DNA of 64,000 nucleotides, from NCBI GenBank assembly GCA_015999745.1, contig JAECQP010000004.1, positions 35,136 through 99,135 of the forward strand, written 5' to 3'. The stretch comes from Sphingobacteriia bacterium (GTDB taxonomy: Bacteria; Bacteroidota; Bacteroidia; Chitinophagales; Chitinophagaceae). The notes beneath the pieces were generated by a model, which was given only the letters and a program-made list of their open reading frames with translations, made no database searches and had not been told where the DNA came from. A program made the translations under genes and the position numbers. This document shows, piece after piece, positions 28,532 to 37,614 of this stretch (position 1 is its first letter; each line of letters opens with the position of its first letter).

Positions 28532-28882
28532 TTATTTTCCGTTCGGAGACTTTGTTGATTTTTTACCCTTTACCAGGTGATAGGATTCATCAATCATTTC
28601 CCTGAGTTGCTGATCGGAAAGTGTTCCATTCACCAGGATCGTATTCCAGTGTTTCTTATTCATATGATATCCGGGAAACACGGAAGCAGAAAATTCTTCG
28701 CGGAGTTCAACCGCTTTATCGGGATCGCATTTTACATTGAAGCTTACCGGATCGTTATCGAAGCCCGTAAGCAAAAACATTTTTCCGTTTACTTTATACA
28801 CAAGCGTATCCGGCCCAAAAGGAAGCGTTTCTTCCACATCAGGTTTGCCCAGGCAATATTCGCGGATTTCGTCGAGGTACAT
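28532..28882 (-). CDS. MmcQ/YjbR family protein
   Basis: A 116-residue protein of the YjbR (cyaY-like fold) family. Typical features are the N-terminal YCLGKPDVEETLPFG, KVNGKMFLL, VNVKCDP-like SFNVKCDPDKAVELREE and the segment HMNKKHWNTILVNG with the family's basic and aromatic residues. These proteins are sometimes annotated as DNA-binding; the function is not well defined. It lies downstream of korA on the same strand, but a strong terminator separates them, so it is probably expressed separately. Confidence 0.85.
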   Translation of the reverse strand: MYLDEIREYCLGKPDVEETLPFGPDTLVYKVNGKMFLLTGFDNDPVSFNVKCDPDKAVELREEFSASVFPGYHMNKKHWNTILVNGTLSDQQLREMIDESYHLVKGKKSTKSPNGK

Positions 28883-28926
28883 AGCAGGTTGAAGTTAGTA
28901 AAAAACAGCAAGCCCCGGTTTTTACA

Positions 28927-28963
28927 ATAAAAAACCTCACCTGTTTGAAACAGGTGAGGTTGG
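28927..28963 (-). terminator. Intrinsic terminator of korA
   Basis: AACCTCACCTG (28933-28943) and CAGGTGAGGTT (28951-28961) form a perfect 11-bp stem with loop TTTGAAA. On the minus strand it is followed by a T run, 18 bases after the korA stop. Confidence 0.85.
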
Positions 28964-28980
28964 GTTTTATTTAAATACGA

Positions 28981-30828
28981 TTACAACATTTTCTTCACGG
29001 TATCAACCAATTCGCCTTTGGTGATTGGCACACCCATGATCTTGTTGAATGCTTTTGCGTCTACCATATACTGGTCGCGGATAATTTTCACCAGCTGACC
29101 ATTGTTGATTTCAGGAATCAATACCTGATCAAAACTGCTGATGATCTCACCCAGGTTTTTAGGGAATGGACGCATGTAGCGGATATGCGCATGGCTTACC
29201 GCCAGGCCTTCTGCCTGCAGTTCCAGTGCAGCGCTTTTGATGGCGCCGTAAGTAGAACCCCATCCTAAGATCAACACTTTCCCTTTCTCTGCACCACTGT
29301 CAATTTTCTGTAAAGGAATATAGTCTGCAATTTTATCCACTTTTGCCTGACGGATCTTCACCATATGCTGGTGGTTATCAGAATCATAACTGATATTACC
29401 GGTGATATCCTGCTTCTCCAGACCACCTACCCGATGCTCCAGTCCCGGTGTACCGGGTACAGCCCATGGACGCGCTAATTTTTCATCTCTCCTGTAGGGT
29501 TGGTATTTTTCCTCGCCATCATCCAGTTTGGTTTTAAACTTCACTTCAATAGGCTTCAGGTCTGCAGACTGAGGGAATTTCCATGGCTCAGCGCCATTGG
29601 CAATATATCCGTCGCTCAACAGGATTACCGGAGTCATATGCTGAACAGCAATTCTTACGGCTTCATAAGCCACTTCAAAACAGTCGCTCGGCGTTGAAGA
29701 AGAAATCACCGGAATCGGCGCCTCCCCGTTTCTTCCGTAATACGCCTGCAACAGATCACTTTGCTCTGTTTTGGTAGGCAACCCGGTAGAAGGACCGCCC
29801 CGTTGAATGTTGACGATTACCAAAGGAATTTCAAGCATCATTGCCAGGCCCATGGCCTCTGTTTTCAGTGCCATACCAGGACCCGATGTGGTTGTAACAC
29901 CCAGTGCACCGCCATAGCTTGCGCCAATTGCCGACGCAATGGCCGCAATTTCATCTTCGGCCTGGAAAGTCTTTACACCAAAGGCTTTGTACTTGCTCAG
30001 ATCATGCAGGATATCGGAAGCCGGTGTAATGGGATAAGATCCCAGGAACAACTGTAATCCGCTTTTTTCACTGGCTGCCACCAGGCCCATTGCCAGCGAC
30101 TGGTTTCCCATAATGCTGCGATAAAATCCAGGTTCCATCTTTGCCTTCTCCACTTTGTAACGGGTAGTGAAGGTTTCAGTGGTTTCACCATAGTTATAAC
30201 CAGCCTGTAATACCTTGATATTACTCTGAAGAATACTTTCTTTTTTACCAAACTTCTCTTTCAGGAAGCTGATCGTATTGTCGAGGCTTCTATTGTACAT
30301 CCAATAGATAAAGCCAAGTACAAACATATTTTTGGCACGGTCTCTTTCTTTTACGCCAAGTTCTGTAAACTCTTTCAGTGCTTCGCGTGTGAGTTTGGTT
30401 ACATCGATCTTGATGACTTCAAAAGAATCCAGGCTGCCATCATCCAGCGGGTTAACGCCGTCGGGATAGTTGGCCAGGCGCAGGTTTCTGCTATCAAATC
30501 CATCAATATTAACGATGATTTTGCCGCCGGCCTTAATGGCTTTGAGGTTTACCTTTAATGCAGCAGCGTTCATAGCTACCAGCACATCGGCTATATCACC
30601 CGGTGTAAATACTTTGTTGGAAGAAAAGTGGAGCTGGTATCCGCTCACACCCGGAACAGTTCCGATCGGGGCACGTATCTCGGCCGGGAAATCCGGGAAT
30701 GTTGCCAGATCAATTCCTAATAGAGCAGTATTGTTGGTAAACTGCTGACCTGTTAACTGCATGCCATCGCCACTGTCGCCGGCAAACTTGATTACTACGT
30801 CCTGTAGAACTTCTTCTTTAATATTCAT
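28981..30828 (-). CDS. korA: 2-oxoacid:acceptor oxidoreductase, alpha subunit (gamma-alpha fusion)
   Basis: A 615-residue subunit of a ferredoxin-dependent 2-oxoacid (probably 2-oxoglutarate) oxidoreductase, which converts the oxoacid and CoA to acyl-CoA, CO2 and reduced ferredoxin. The N-terminal gamma domain (about 10-190) begins VVIKFAGDSGDGMQLTGQQF. The alpha (pyrimidine-binding) domain follows, with GSYPITPASDILHDLSK, FQAEDEIAAIASAIGASYGG and TTSGPGMALKTEAMGLA. The last part (ILGWGSTYGAIKSAA) is domain II. The beta subunit that binds TPP normally follows directly, but no korB is adjacent here. Start at 30828 because the upstream codons of the frame look non-coding and overlap a -7-like box. 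Confidence 0.9.
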   Translation of the reverse strand: MNIKEEVLQDVVIKFAGDSGDGMQLTGQQFTNNTALLGIDLATFPDFPAEIRAPIGTVPGVSGYQLHFSSNKVFTPGDIADVLVAMNAAALKVNLKAIKAGGKIIVNIDGFDSRNLRLANYPDGVNPLDDGSLDSFEVIKIDVTKLTREALKEFTELGVKERDRAKNMFVLGFIYWMYNRSLDNTISFLKEKFGKKESILQSNIKVLQAGYNYGETTETFTTRYKVEKAKMEPGFYRSIMGNQSLAMGLVAASEKSGLQLFLGSYPITPASDILHDLSKYKAFGVKTFQAEDEIAAIASAIGASYGGALGVTTTSGPGMALKTEAMGLAMMLEIPLVIVNIQRGGPSTGLPTKTEQSDLLQAYYGRNGEAPIPVISSSTPSDCFEVAYEAVRIAVQHMTPVILLSDGYIANGAEPWKFPQSADLKPIEVKFKTKLDDGEEKYQPYRRDEKLARPWAVPGTPGLEHRVGGLEKQDITGNISYDSDNHQHMVKIRQAKVDKIADYIPLQKIDSGAEKGKVLILGWGSTYGAIKSAALELQAEGLAVSHAHIRYMRPFPKNLGEIISSFDQVLIPEINNGQLVKIIRDQYMVDAKAFNKIMGVPITKGELVDTVKKML

Positions 30829-30976
30829 CTCTTCCTTTTGTGCGGATAAAGGTACTATTTCTGACGGGCATTTTTTCTGCCTAACTGACATCTTTTTCAG
30901 GATTTTTAGTAAATCGGTACTTTATTTGCAATATAATCGTTTAGTTGAATATCATGAAAGCGTTCAGATAGTGAAA

Positions 30977-31813
30977 ATGAAGCATTTGATTGGAGTAAGG
31001 GCATTGTCAGGACTGTTTCTCATGAGCGGCTGTACTCCCAACGAAGTTAGCTCGGTTAAGCCGGCGACTTCAGGCAAACGGGCTAATACAGCCATAGAAA
31101 CCTCTGCAGATAAATTTGCACGGAAACCCTTTGTTTACGATAGTTCCAGGCAATATATCTATATCAGTTTTGATGACGGGCCACAACGCGGCACCATGGA
31201 ATCCTATGCTGTTTGTAAGGAATTGGGCATTAAAGCCACCTATTTTATTGTGGCGGTACATGTAAAAGGCAGAAGAGACGGAAGAAGGATCGTGAACACT
31301 ATTTACAACAACTACCCCGGATCTGTCACTGCCAATCACAGCTATGATCATGCAAAGGGTCAGTATGACAGTTTCTATCGCCATCCCAACAGGGCTTTAC
31401 AAGATTTTTTAAGGGCCCAGGACACCATCCGCCCTCCTTATAAACTGCTTCGTCTCCCGGGCAATAATGCCTGGGTGCTGAAAGATACCATGCGGGCATC
31501 CCGGCTGGTCAGGCCCGTTGCCAGAAAGCTGGACAGTGCGGGCTATAATGTACTGGGATGGGACGCTGAGTGGCATTTCAACCATAAAGACGCCAGACCG
31601 CTTCAATCTGCCGAAAAAATGGCTCAAAAAATCAAAAGCCTGCTCGACAGTAATCAGACATTCACCCGGAACCACCTGGTTTTACTGGCACACGACCGGA
31701 TGTTCCAACGATCATCCGATCTGGATTCTTTGAAGAAAATGCTGCAAATTTTAAAGCAAAACCCGCGTTATGTATTTGAAACGCTGGATCATTACCCCGG
31801 GTTAAAGTGGTAA
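30977..31813 (+). CDS. Polysaccharide deacetylase-family lipoprotein
   Basis: A 278-residue exported protein with a probable lipobox LMSGC near residue 19, so likely membrane-anchored. NodB-type motifs are visible: SFDDGP (about 64-69), the zinc-binding NHSYDH (about 120-125, with Ala instead of Pro after the second His), RLPGNN and LLAHD near the end. Such enzymes remove acetyl groups from chitin-like or peptidoglycan sugars; the substrate is not clear. The frame runs open 72 codons upstream across the korA start; that part is a shadow of korA, and the ATG at 30977 directly precedes a proper signal peptide. Confidence 0.82.
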   Translation: MKHLIGVRALSGLFLMSGCTPNEVSSVKPATSGKRANTAIETSADKFARKPFVYDSSRQYIYISFDDGPQRGTMESYAVCKELGIKATYFIVAVHVKGRRDGRRIVNTIYNNYPGSVTANHSYDHAKGQYDSFYRHPNRALQDFLRAQDTIRPPYKLLRLPGNNAWVLKDTMRASRLVRPVARKLDSAGYNVLGWDAEWHFNHKDARPLQSAEKMAQKIKSLLDSNQTFTRNHLVLLAHDRMFQRSSDLDSLKKMLQILKQNPRYVFETLDHYPGLKW

Positions 31814-31872
31814 ATGATTCGTTAAAGTTCCAACAGGCATTGCAGTTAACAATTAATCAACTTTCTTTATTG

Positions 31873-31880
31873 TAAATTTG
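31873..31880 (+). promoter_or_regulatory. -7 promoter element of the BI-1 family gene
   Basis: TAAATTTG, exact TAnnTTTG match, 22 bases upstream of the ATG at 31903. Confidence 0.6.
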
Positions 31881-31902
31881 AAAAAACTGAAAAACAGAAA
31901 CT

Positions 31903-32670
31903 ATGGCAATTTTTAAATCTGGTAACCCAACGCTCACAGAGAAGATGTTCGATAAAAGCCTGGGGATGGATGCCAGCCTGCAGGGCGCTATGACCGTAAG
32001 GGGCGCCATCAATAAATTCGGATTCATGATGCTGATGCTGGTTGCAGGCGCTGCATTCAACTGGCATTTATTTCAGGAAGGAAAAACAGCCACTGCTAAT
32101 ATGTGGATGATGGTGGGAATATTCGGCGGATTAATTGCCGCGCTTGCCATCAGCTTTAAACCCAACTGGGCACAGTACCTGGCTCCATTATATGCATTAC
32201 TCGAAGGTTTGTTCCTGGGCGGTATTTCCGTAATCATGAACAATGCTTTTGCTGAAAGCTATCCCGGCCTGGTAATGCAGGCTGTAGGGCTCACTTTTGG
32301 TGTGGCTATCGCTATGTTCCTGCTGTATAATTTCAGGATCATCAACGCTACCCAGCGTTTTAAGTCGATCGTTTTCACGGCTACCCTGGGTATCGCTATC
32401 TTTTATTTGCTGACCATGGTACTGGGATTATTTGGCGTGAATGTGAGCTTTATGCACGACAGCAGTATGCTCAGCATCGGTATCAGCCTGTTTGTGGTAG
32501 TAGTGGCTTCGATGAACCTGATCCTGGATTTCGATATGATTGAGCAGGGTGCAGAAAGAGGCGCGCCTAAATTCATGGAATGGTATGGCGCTTTCGGCTT
32601 AATGGTAACCATTGTTTGGTTGTACATCGAAATGCTGAAACTGCTGAGCAAACTCTCCAGCAGAGACTAA
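31903..32670 (+). CDS. Bax inhibitor-1 / YccA-family membrane protein
   Basis: A 255-residue inner-membrane protein with about seven hydrophobic segments after a cytoplasmic N-terminus that starts FKSGNPTLTEKMFDKS. YALLEGLFLGGIS and the closing segment DFDMIEQGAERGAPKFMEWYGAFGL are typical of the bacterial BI-1 (TMBIM/YccA-like) group; the acidic residues in the last helices are linked to calcium leak or pH sensing in studied members. The physiological role in this organism is unknown. It has its own promoter and a strong terminator, so it is a single-gene unit. Confidence 0.9.
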   Translation: MAIFKSGNPTLTEKMFDKSLGMDASLQGAMTVRGAINKFGFMMLMLVAGAAFNWHLFQEGKTATANMWMMVGIFGGLIAALAISFKPNWAQYLAPLYALLEGLFLGGISVIMNNAFAESYPGLVMQAVGLTFGVAIAMFLLYNFRIINATQRFKSIVFTATLGIAIFYLLTMVLGLFGVNVSFMHDSSMLSIGISLFVVVVASMNLILDFDMIEQGAERGAPKFMEWYGAFGLMVTIVWLYIEMLKLLSKLSSRD

Positions 32671-32695
32671 GCAGTATATCTATAACAGAACTTTC

Positions 32696-32725
32696 AAAAG
32701 GCCCTCCCCCGGAGGGTCTTTTTTT
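32696..32725 (+). terminator. Strong intrinsic terminator after the BI-1 family gene
   Basis: CCCTCC (32702-32707) pairs with GGAGGG (32711-32716), extended by a G-T and a G-C pair and flanking A-T pairs, with loop CCC and a following run of seven T. Confidence 0.9.
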
Positions 32726-32791
32726 ATAATTAGTCCCTTTTTCAACAAAGGAAAAGGGGTTAACTTACGCCCCAAATAAAGACGACCGATA

Positions 32792-34777
32792 ATGGATTTT
32801 AACAGAAGCTCCTTTACGAACGACGAACTGATTCATATTTATCAAAGCATTCTCCAGCCCAGGATGATCGAAGAGAAAATGCTGGTTTTACTGAGACAAG
32901 GGAAGATCAGCAAATGGTTCAGTGGTATTGGACAAGAGGCCATTTCGGTAGGAGCCACACTGGCGCTGGAGCCCGACGAATGGGTTATGCCCCTGCACAG
33001 AAACCTGGGTGTTTTCACTGCACGCAATATGCCGCTGAACAAATTGTTCATGCAATGGCAGGGCAATAAGGACGGTTACAGCAAGGGCAGGGAAAGAAGT
33101 TTTCACTTCGGCACCAGGGAGCATCATATCTGTGGCATGATTTCCCACCTTGGCCCGCAACTGGCCATTGCCGATGGTTTGGCGCTGGCGCATCTGTTAA
33201 AAAAGGAAAACAAAGTTTCCCTTGCATTTTCGGGAGATGGCGGCACCAGTGAGGGTGATTTTCATGAAGCCCTGAACGTAGCTGCAGTATGGGACCTGCC
33301 GGTTATATTCGTGATCGAAAACAATGGTTATGGTTTAAGTACACCCATCAATGAACAGTTCCGTTGCGAGCAGTTGGCAGACAAGGCCATTGGATATGGA
33401 ATGGAAGGAGTGCGGATAGATGGCAATAATATCCTGACCGTTATCGAAACTATTAAGGGTGTACGGGAGTATTGTATCAAAAACCAGAAACCTTATTTGA
33501 TAGAATGTATGACCTTCCGCATGCGCGGTCATGAAGAAGCCAGTGGAACGAAGTATGTTCCTAAAGCACTTTTTGAAGAGTGGGGAGCAAAAGACCCGAT
33601 CAAAAAATATGAGCAGTTCCTGCTGAATGAAGGAGTGATTACTGAAATGGAGATTGCAAATATCCGGAATGCATTCAAAGAAGAACTGGAAAAGGAACTG
33701 GCCCTGGCATACCAGGCTGCACCGATGACCATTCATTCTGCCACTGAACTGGCCGATGTTTATGCACCTCATACCGTTGATCAATCCTTATTACAAAAAG
33801 CAAACGGCCCATCCAGGGACGCCCGTTTCATAGATGCCATTTCGGAGGGCTTAAAACAAAGCATGGAACGATATCCCAACATGGTGATCATGGGTCAGGA
33901 TATCGCCGAATACGGTGGTGCCTTCAAGATCACCGAAGGGTTTGTAGAAAAATTTGGCAAGGCCAGAATCCGCAATACCCCTATATGCGAAAGTGCAATC
34001 GTTGGAACAGCACTGGGGCTGAGCCTGGCAGGCATCAAGAGTGTCATGGAAATGCAGTTTGCAGATTTCGTTACTGTTGGATTTAACCAAATTGTAAACA
34101 ACCTGGCAAAGATCCATTACAGGTGGGGGCAGAACGCAGATGTGGTGGTACGTATGCCAACAGGCGGTGGTGTTGGAGCCGGTCCGTTCCACTCTCAAAG
34201 CAATGAGGCATGGTTTACCCATGTACCCGGTTTAAAAGTTGTTTATCCTTCTAATCCGCACGATGCAAAAGGTTTACTGATTGCTGCAATCAATGATCCG
34301 AACCCGGTTATGTTCTTTGAACACAAGGCCCTGTATAGAAGTATCAGCGGATTACTTCCCACAGATTATTATGAGGTGGAAATTGGCAAAGCCAAACTGG
34401 TACAGGAAGGAGAAGATCTTTCCCTGATCACCTATGGCGCCGGTGTTCACTGGGCAGTTGAATACCAGAAGAATCACCCGGAGATTTCCCTGCACATACT
34501 GGATCTCCGAACATTGTTACCACTGGATTATGCAGCAATTCGCGCAGCCGTTCAGCAAACCGGAAAGGTATTGTTGCTGCACGAAGACACGTTGATTGGC
34601 GGTATCGGTGGAGAAATCAGTGCATGGATCAGTGAACATTGTTTTGAATTACTGGATGCACCTGTTATGCGATGTGCCTCATTAGACACCCCTGTTCCGT
34701 TTAATGTGGACCTGGAAAAGAACTTTATGGCAAAAAGCCGGTTACAGCAAAGCATCGAAAAATTAATGCAGTACTAA
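32792..34777 (+). CDS. 2-oxoacid dehydrogenase E1, alpha and beta subunits fused
   Basis: A 661-residue TPP enzyme that decarboxylates a 2-oxoacid and passes the acyl group to a lipoyl E2 subunit. The alpha part (about 1-310) carries the TPP motif GDGGTSEGDFHE (starting near residue 148) closing with ENNGYGLSTP. The beta part (about 345-661) shows GQDIAEYGGAFKIT, ETPI-like RNTPICESAIVGTALGLSL, MPTGGGVGAGPFHSQ and LLHEDTLIGGIGGEI. The fused arrangement is common in Bacteroidota and usually annotated as branched-chain 2-oxoacid or pyruvate dehydrogenase E1. No E2 or E3 gene is close, so the substrate cannot be fixed. Confidence 0.92.
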   Translation: MDFNRSSFTNDELIHIYQSILQPRMIEEKMLVLLRQGKISKWFSGIGQEAISVGATLALEPDEWVMPLHRNLGVFTARNMPLNKLFMQWQGNKDGYSKGRERSFHFGTREHHICGMISHLGPQLAIADGLALAHLLKKENKVSLAFSGDGGTSEGDFHEALNVAAVWDLPVIFVIENNGYGLSTPINEQFRCEQLADKAIGYGMEGVRIDGNNILTVIETIKGVREYCIKNQKPYLIECMTFRMRGHEEASGTKYVPKALFEEWGAKDPIKKYEQFLLNEGVITEMEIANIRNAFKEELEKELALAYQAAPMTIHSATELADVYAPHTVDQSLLQKANGPSRDARFIDAISEGLKQSMERYPNMVIMGQDIAEYGGAFKITEGFVEKFGKARIRNTPICESAIVGTALGLSLAGIKSVMEMQFADFVTVGFNQIVNNLAKIHYRWGQNADVVVRMPTGGGVGAGPFHSQSNEAWFTHVPGLKVVYPSNPHDAKGLLIAAINDPNPVMFFEHKALYRSISGLLPTDYYEVEIGKAKLVQEGEDLSLITYGAGVHWAVEYQKNHPEISLHILDLRTLLPLDYAAIRAAVQQTGKVLLLHEDTLIGGIGGEISAWISEHCFELLDAPVMRCASLDTPVPFNVDLEKNFMAKSRLQQSIEKLMQY

Positions 34778-34795
34778 CTCAATAAAATTGTCCGT

Positions 34796-36340
34796 ATGCG
34801 CCTGTCTAAAAAATGGATCGGATCAATCCTTGCCGGTATGATCTGTTTGCAGCTTTCTGCACAAACCAATCCCAACGAAGGTTATACCCCGCCTCAATTT
34901 GCAGACCCGGCCCGTACAGCAAAAATCAAAGCGCTGGCGCCGGTTATCGAAAAAATGTATGCCGGTTTTGCCGTCGCCAATCATGTTCCCGGCTATGCAT
35001 TTGGCATAGTGGTGGATGGCAAACTGGTTGTATCCGGCAGCAATGGGTTTACAGACCTTACGAAGCAAACGAAGGCCGATACCCGCTCCATGTTCAGAAT
35101 AGCTTCCATGAGCAAGAGTTTTACGGCAATGGCCATTGTGAAATTGCGTGATGAAGGCAAGCTGAAACTCGACGATCCTGTTTCGCTCTATATCCCCGAA
35201 ATGAAGAACCAGGGGCTTACCAAAGATGCAGCTGAAATTACCATCCGGCAACTCTTAACACATGCCGCCGGTTTTCCGGAAGACAATCCCTGGGGAGACC
35301 GGCAGCTGGCCGATAGTGACGAAGACCTGATCAACCTCATTAAAAAAGGCATCAGCTTTTCCAATGCCAATGGCATTGCCTATGAATACAGTAATCTTGG
35401 CTTTGCCACACTCGGGTACATCATCAAAAAAGTAACCGGTATCCCTTACAGCAACTACATAGAACAGCATATCTGGAAAAGACTGGGTATGCAGGCGGCA
35501 TGGGAATATACCAAAGTGCCGCAGGAACAACTGGCAAAGGGTTACCGCTGGATCAACAACAACTGGAAAGAAGAAGCTTTGTTGCACGATGGCATCTATG
35601 GCGCCATGGGTGGGATGATCACTTCTATAGAATCTTTCAGCAAATATGTAGCGCTGCACCTGTCTGCATGGCCTCCGCGGAATGACGCAGAAAATATCAT
35701 CATGAAGAGAAGCAGCATCCGCGAAATGCACCAGCCCTGGAATTTCAGCGCATTGAACGCCAAATTCAAATATATGGATGGAAGGACCTGCCCTACTGCT
35801 TCCGCCTATGGCTATGGCTTAAGGATTGCCCGCGACTGCGATAACAAAATGATGGTAGGACATACCGGAGGTTTGCCGGGCTTCGGCAGCAACTGGAATA
35901 CCCTGCCCGACTATGGCATTGGCGTGATCCTCTTTGCCAATGTAACTTATGCGCCCACCGCCGCTGTTAACCTGCGGGTGATGGATACGCTGGTGAAACT
36001 TGCAGGCCTGCAACCCGCTCAACTCAAGCCATCCCCCATTCTTACACAACGGAAAAAAGAACTGGTTCAGCTGCTACCCAATTTTACCGGTGCTGAGCAA
36101 TCCGGCATATTCGCAGATAATTTCTTCCTGGATTATAACACTGCTTCCTTACAAGCAGAAGCAACAGCCATCTTTGAAAAAGCGGGTAAAATTATTTCTG
36201 TTGGAGAAATGGTTCCGGAGAACCAGCTCCGCGGTTATTGCATCCTGCAATGCGAAAGTGGAAAGGTGAGCATCAGCTTTACTCTCACACCGGAAAATCC
36301 GGCGCTGATCCAGGAGTACCATATCAGGGCCGTTCAATAA
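34796..36340 (+). CDS. Exported serine hydrolase, class C beta-lactamase-related
   Basis: A 514-residue exported protein (signal peptide MRLSKKWIGSILAGMICLQLSAQ). The active-site set of penicillin-binding/class C enzymes is complete: Ser104-Met-Ser-Lys107 (SxxK), Tyr198-Ser-Asn200 (YxN) and His356-Thr-Gly-Gly (HTG). A C-terminal extension of about 110 residues follows the catalytic domain. It may be a D-aminopeptidase, esterase or peptidase; beta-lactam hydrolysis is not implied. It follows the E1 gene by 18 bases, so cotranscription is possible although the functions are unrelated. Its stop is one base from the convergent DUF1501 stop. Confidence 0.88.
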   Translation: MRLSKKWIGSILAGMICLQLSAQTNPNEGYTPPQFADPARTAKIKALAPVIEKMYAGFAVANHVPGYAFGIVVDGKLVVSGSNGFTDLTKQTKADTRSMFRIASMSKSFTAMAIVKLRDEGKLKLDDPVSLYIPEMKNQGLTKDAAEITIRQLLTHAAGFPEDNPWGDRQLADSDEDLINLIKKGISFSNANGIAYEYSNLGFATLGYIIKKVTGIPYSNYIEQHIWKRLGMQAAWEYTKVPQEQLAKGYRWINNNWKEEALLHDGIYGAMGGMITSIESFSKYVALHLSAWPPRNDAENIIMKRSSIREMHQPWNFSALNAKFKYMDGRTCPTASAYGYGLRIARDCDNKMMVGHTGGLPGFGSNWNTLPDYGIGVILFANVTYAPTAAVNLRVMDTLVKLAGLQPAQLKPSPILTQRKKELVQLLPNFTGAEQSGIFADNFFLDYNTASLQAEATAIFEKAGKIISVGEMVPENQLRGYCILQCESGKVSISFTLTPENPALIQEYHIRAVQ

Positions 36341-36341
36341 A

Positions 36342-37604
36342 TTATCCCTTCATTAGTTGCAATGAAGCGCCCTCCCAACCGGGAAACAGTACCTGGTTGT
36401 TATTGATCATCAGGTGCGCATTGGCTACTGAACTGAACACAGACCTGAAATCGGTACTTACCGGCAGGTCCCTCCCATCCTCCAGCTCTTCCTTAGCCAG
36501 GGATCGTACCTGGTTGTAAACGGTTCCTCCCTGCACATCATTGCCTAATACAAACAGGCAACTGCCCCTGCCATGATCGGTTCCACCTGTTCCGTTCTGT
36601 TTTACGGTTCTGCCAAACTCTGTCATGGTCATCAGGGTAACATCGTCCTGGTATGCCCCAAGGTCTTTCCAGAATGCCGCAATGGAATCGCCGAAATCTT
36701 TGAGGTTCCGGGCAAATGCACCATTGGCTGTTCCCTGGTTAAAATGAGTATCCCATCCGCCGCTTTCAGCAAAAGCCAGTTCCAGCCCTACATTCATTTT
36801 GATGAGGATCGCAATCTGCTTCAATGCATTTCCTAAAGGGGAGGCGGGATAAACAACATCATCCGCCGGTTTATAATTCCGGATGGTATTCAGGTTGAGC
36901 ATCCTGATCGCATCAAAACTCTCCTTACCGGTTCTGTTCAGTATGCTACTGGAGGTTTGATCATATAATTCTTCAAAAGATTTTGCCGCTAAATTGGCTG
37001 CCATCGGATTGCCGCGCATCTGAATCGCAAAGTCCTGCAGGTTACTGATAGCAAGAGATTCCTCCAACCCGTAAAAACTTCTGGGCAGGGCATTGGTCAT
37101 ACTCACTGCCCGGAATGGGGTGGCATCGTGCCCCATCAACCCTACCGCCCTGTTTAACCAGCCGCTTGGAGTGCTTTTACTAAAGGGCGTTCCGGACTCC
37201 ATATAATCCTGTGCATCAAAATGGCTCCTGGTATTATTCGGGCTGCCTACCCCATGCACAATCGCCATTCTCTTTTCGGAGAAATAAGGGAACAACCCCT
37301 CCAGTGCGGGATGCAGGCCAAATCTTCCGTCCAGGTCAAAGAGTTTACCTTCTGTTGCAGCAGGGCTCATGTATAAATTAGGCCTTGCCGCTTTTAGTGC
37401 AGGATCCGTATAAGGACTAACGGTCATCAATCCATCCATGGCGCCGCGTTGAAAAAGACATACCAGTACTTTTCCTTTTTTATAAGGTTGGTTTAGCTTC
37501 TGACTCTGTGCTGCCCTGGCAACAAATGACGGCAACCCTCCGCCCAGTCCGGTTGCAAATAAGGCCATGGCCCCCGATTTCATGAATGCTCTTCTATTGG
37601 TCAT
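36342..37604 (-). CDS. DUF1501 domain protein with Tat-like signal
   Basis: A 420-residue exported protein. The N-terminus NRRAFMKSGAMALFATGLGG fits a twin-arginine signal (RRxFMK plus hydrophobic stretch), which suggests export of a folded protein. The body follows the DUF1501 pattern, a sulfatase/alkaline-phosphatase-like fold: VCLFQRGAMDGLMTVSPY, VHGVGSPNNTRSHFDAQDYMESG, GWDTHFNQG, MTMTEFGRTVKQNGTGGTDHGRGS. The conserved His and Asp residues could bind metal. It lies 10 bases after the DUF1800 gene, clearly one operon; the pair is conserved in many Bacteroidota and Planctomycetota, but its role is unknown. Confidence 0.88.
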   Translation of the reverse strand: MTNRRAFMKSGAMALFATGLGGGLPSFVARAAQSQKLNQPYKKGKVLVCLFQRGAMDGLMTVSPYTDPALKAARPNLYMSPAATEGKLFDLDGRFGLHPALEGLFPYFSEKRMAIVHGVGSPNNTRSHFDAQDYMESGTPFSKSTPSGWLNRAVGLMGHDATPFRAVSMTNALPRSFYGLEESLAISNLQDFAIQMRGNPMAANLAAKSFEELYDQTSSSILNRTGKESFDAIRMLNLNTIRNYKPADDVVYPASPLGNALKQIAILIKMNVGLELAFAESGGWDTHFNQGTANGAFARNLKDFGDSIAAFWKDLGAYQDDVTLMTMTEFGRTVKQNGTGGTDHGRGSCLFVLGNDVQGGTVYNQVRSLAKEELEDGRDLPVSTDFRSVFSSVANAHLMINNNQVLFPGWEGASLQLMKG

Positions 37605-37614
37605 CGTATGCGTT

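Noticed and set aside
30761..30976. Upstream extension of the deacetylase frame
   Set aside because: It overlaps the korA start on the other strand, and the real signal peptide with lipobox begins at 30977.
34796..36340. Serine hydrolase considered as a beta-lactam resistance gene
   Set aside because: The SxxK, YxN and HTG set is shared with peptidases and esterases; nothing points to beta-lactam hydrolysis.
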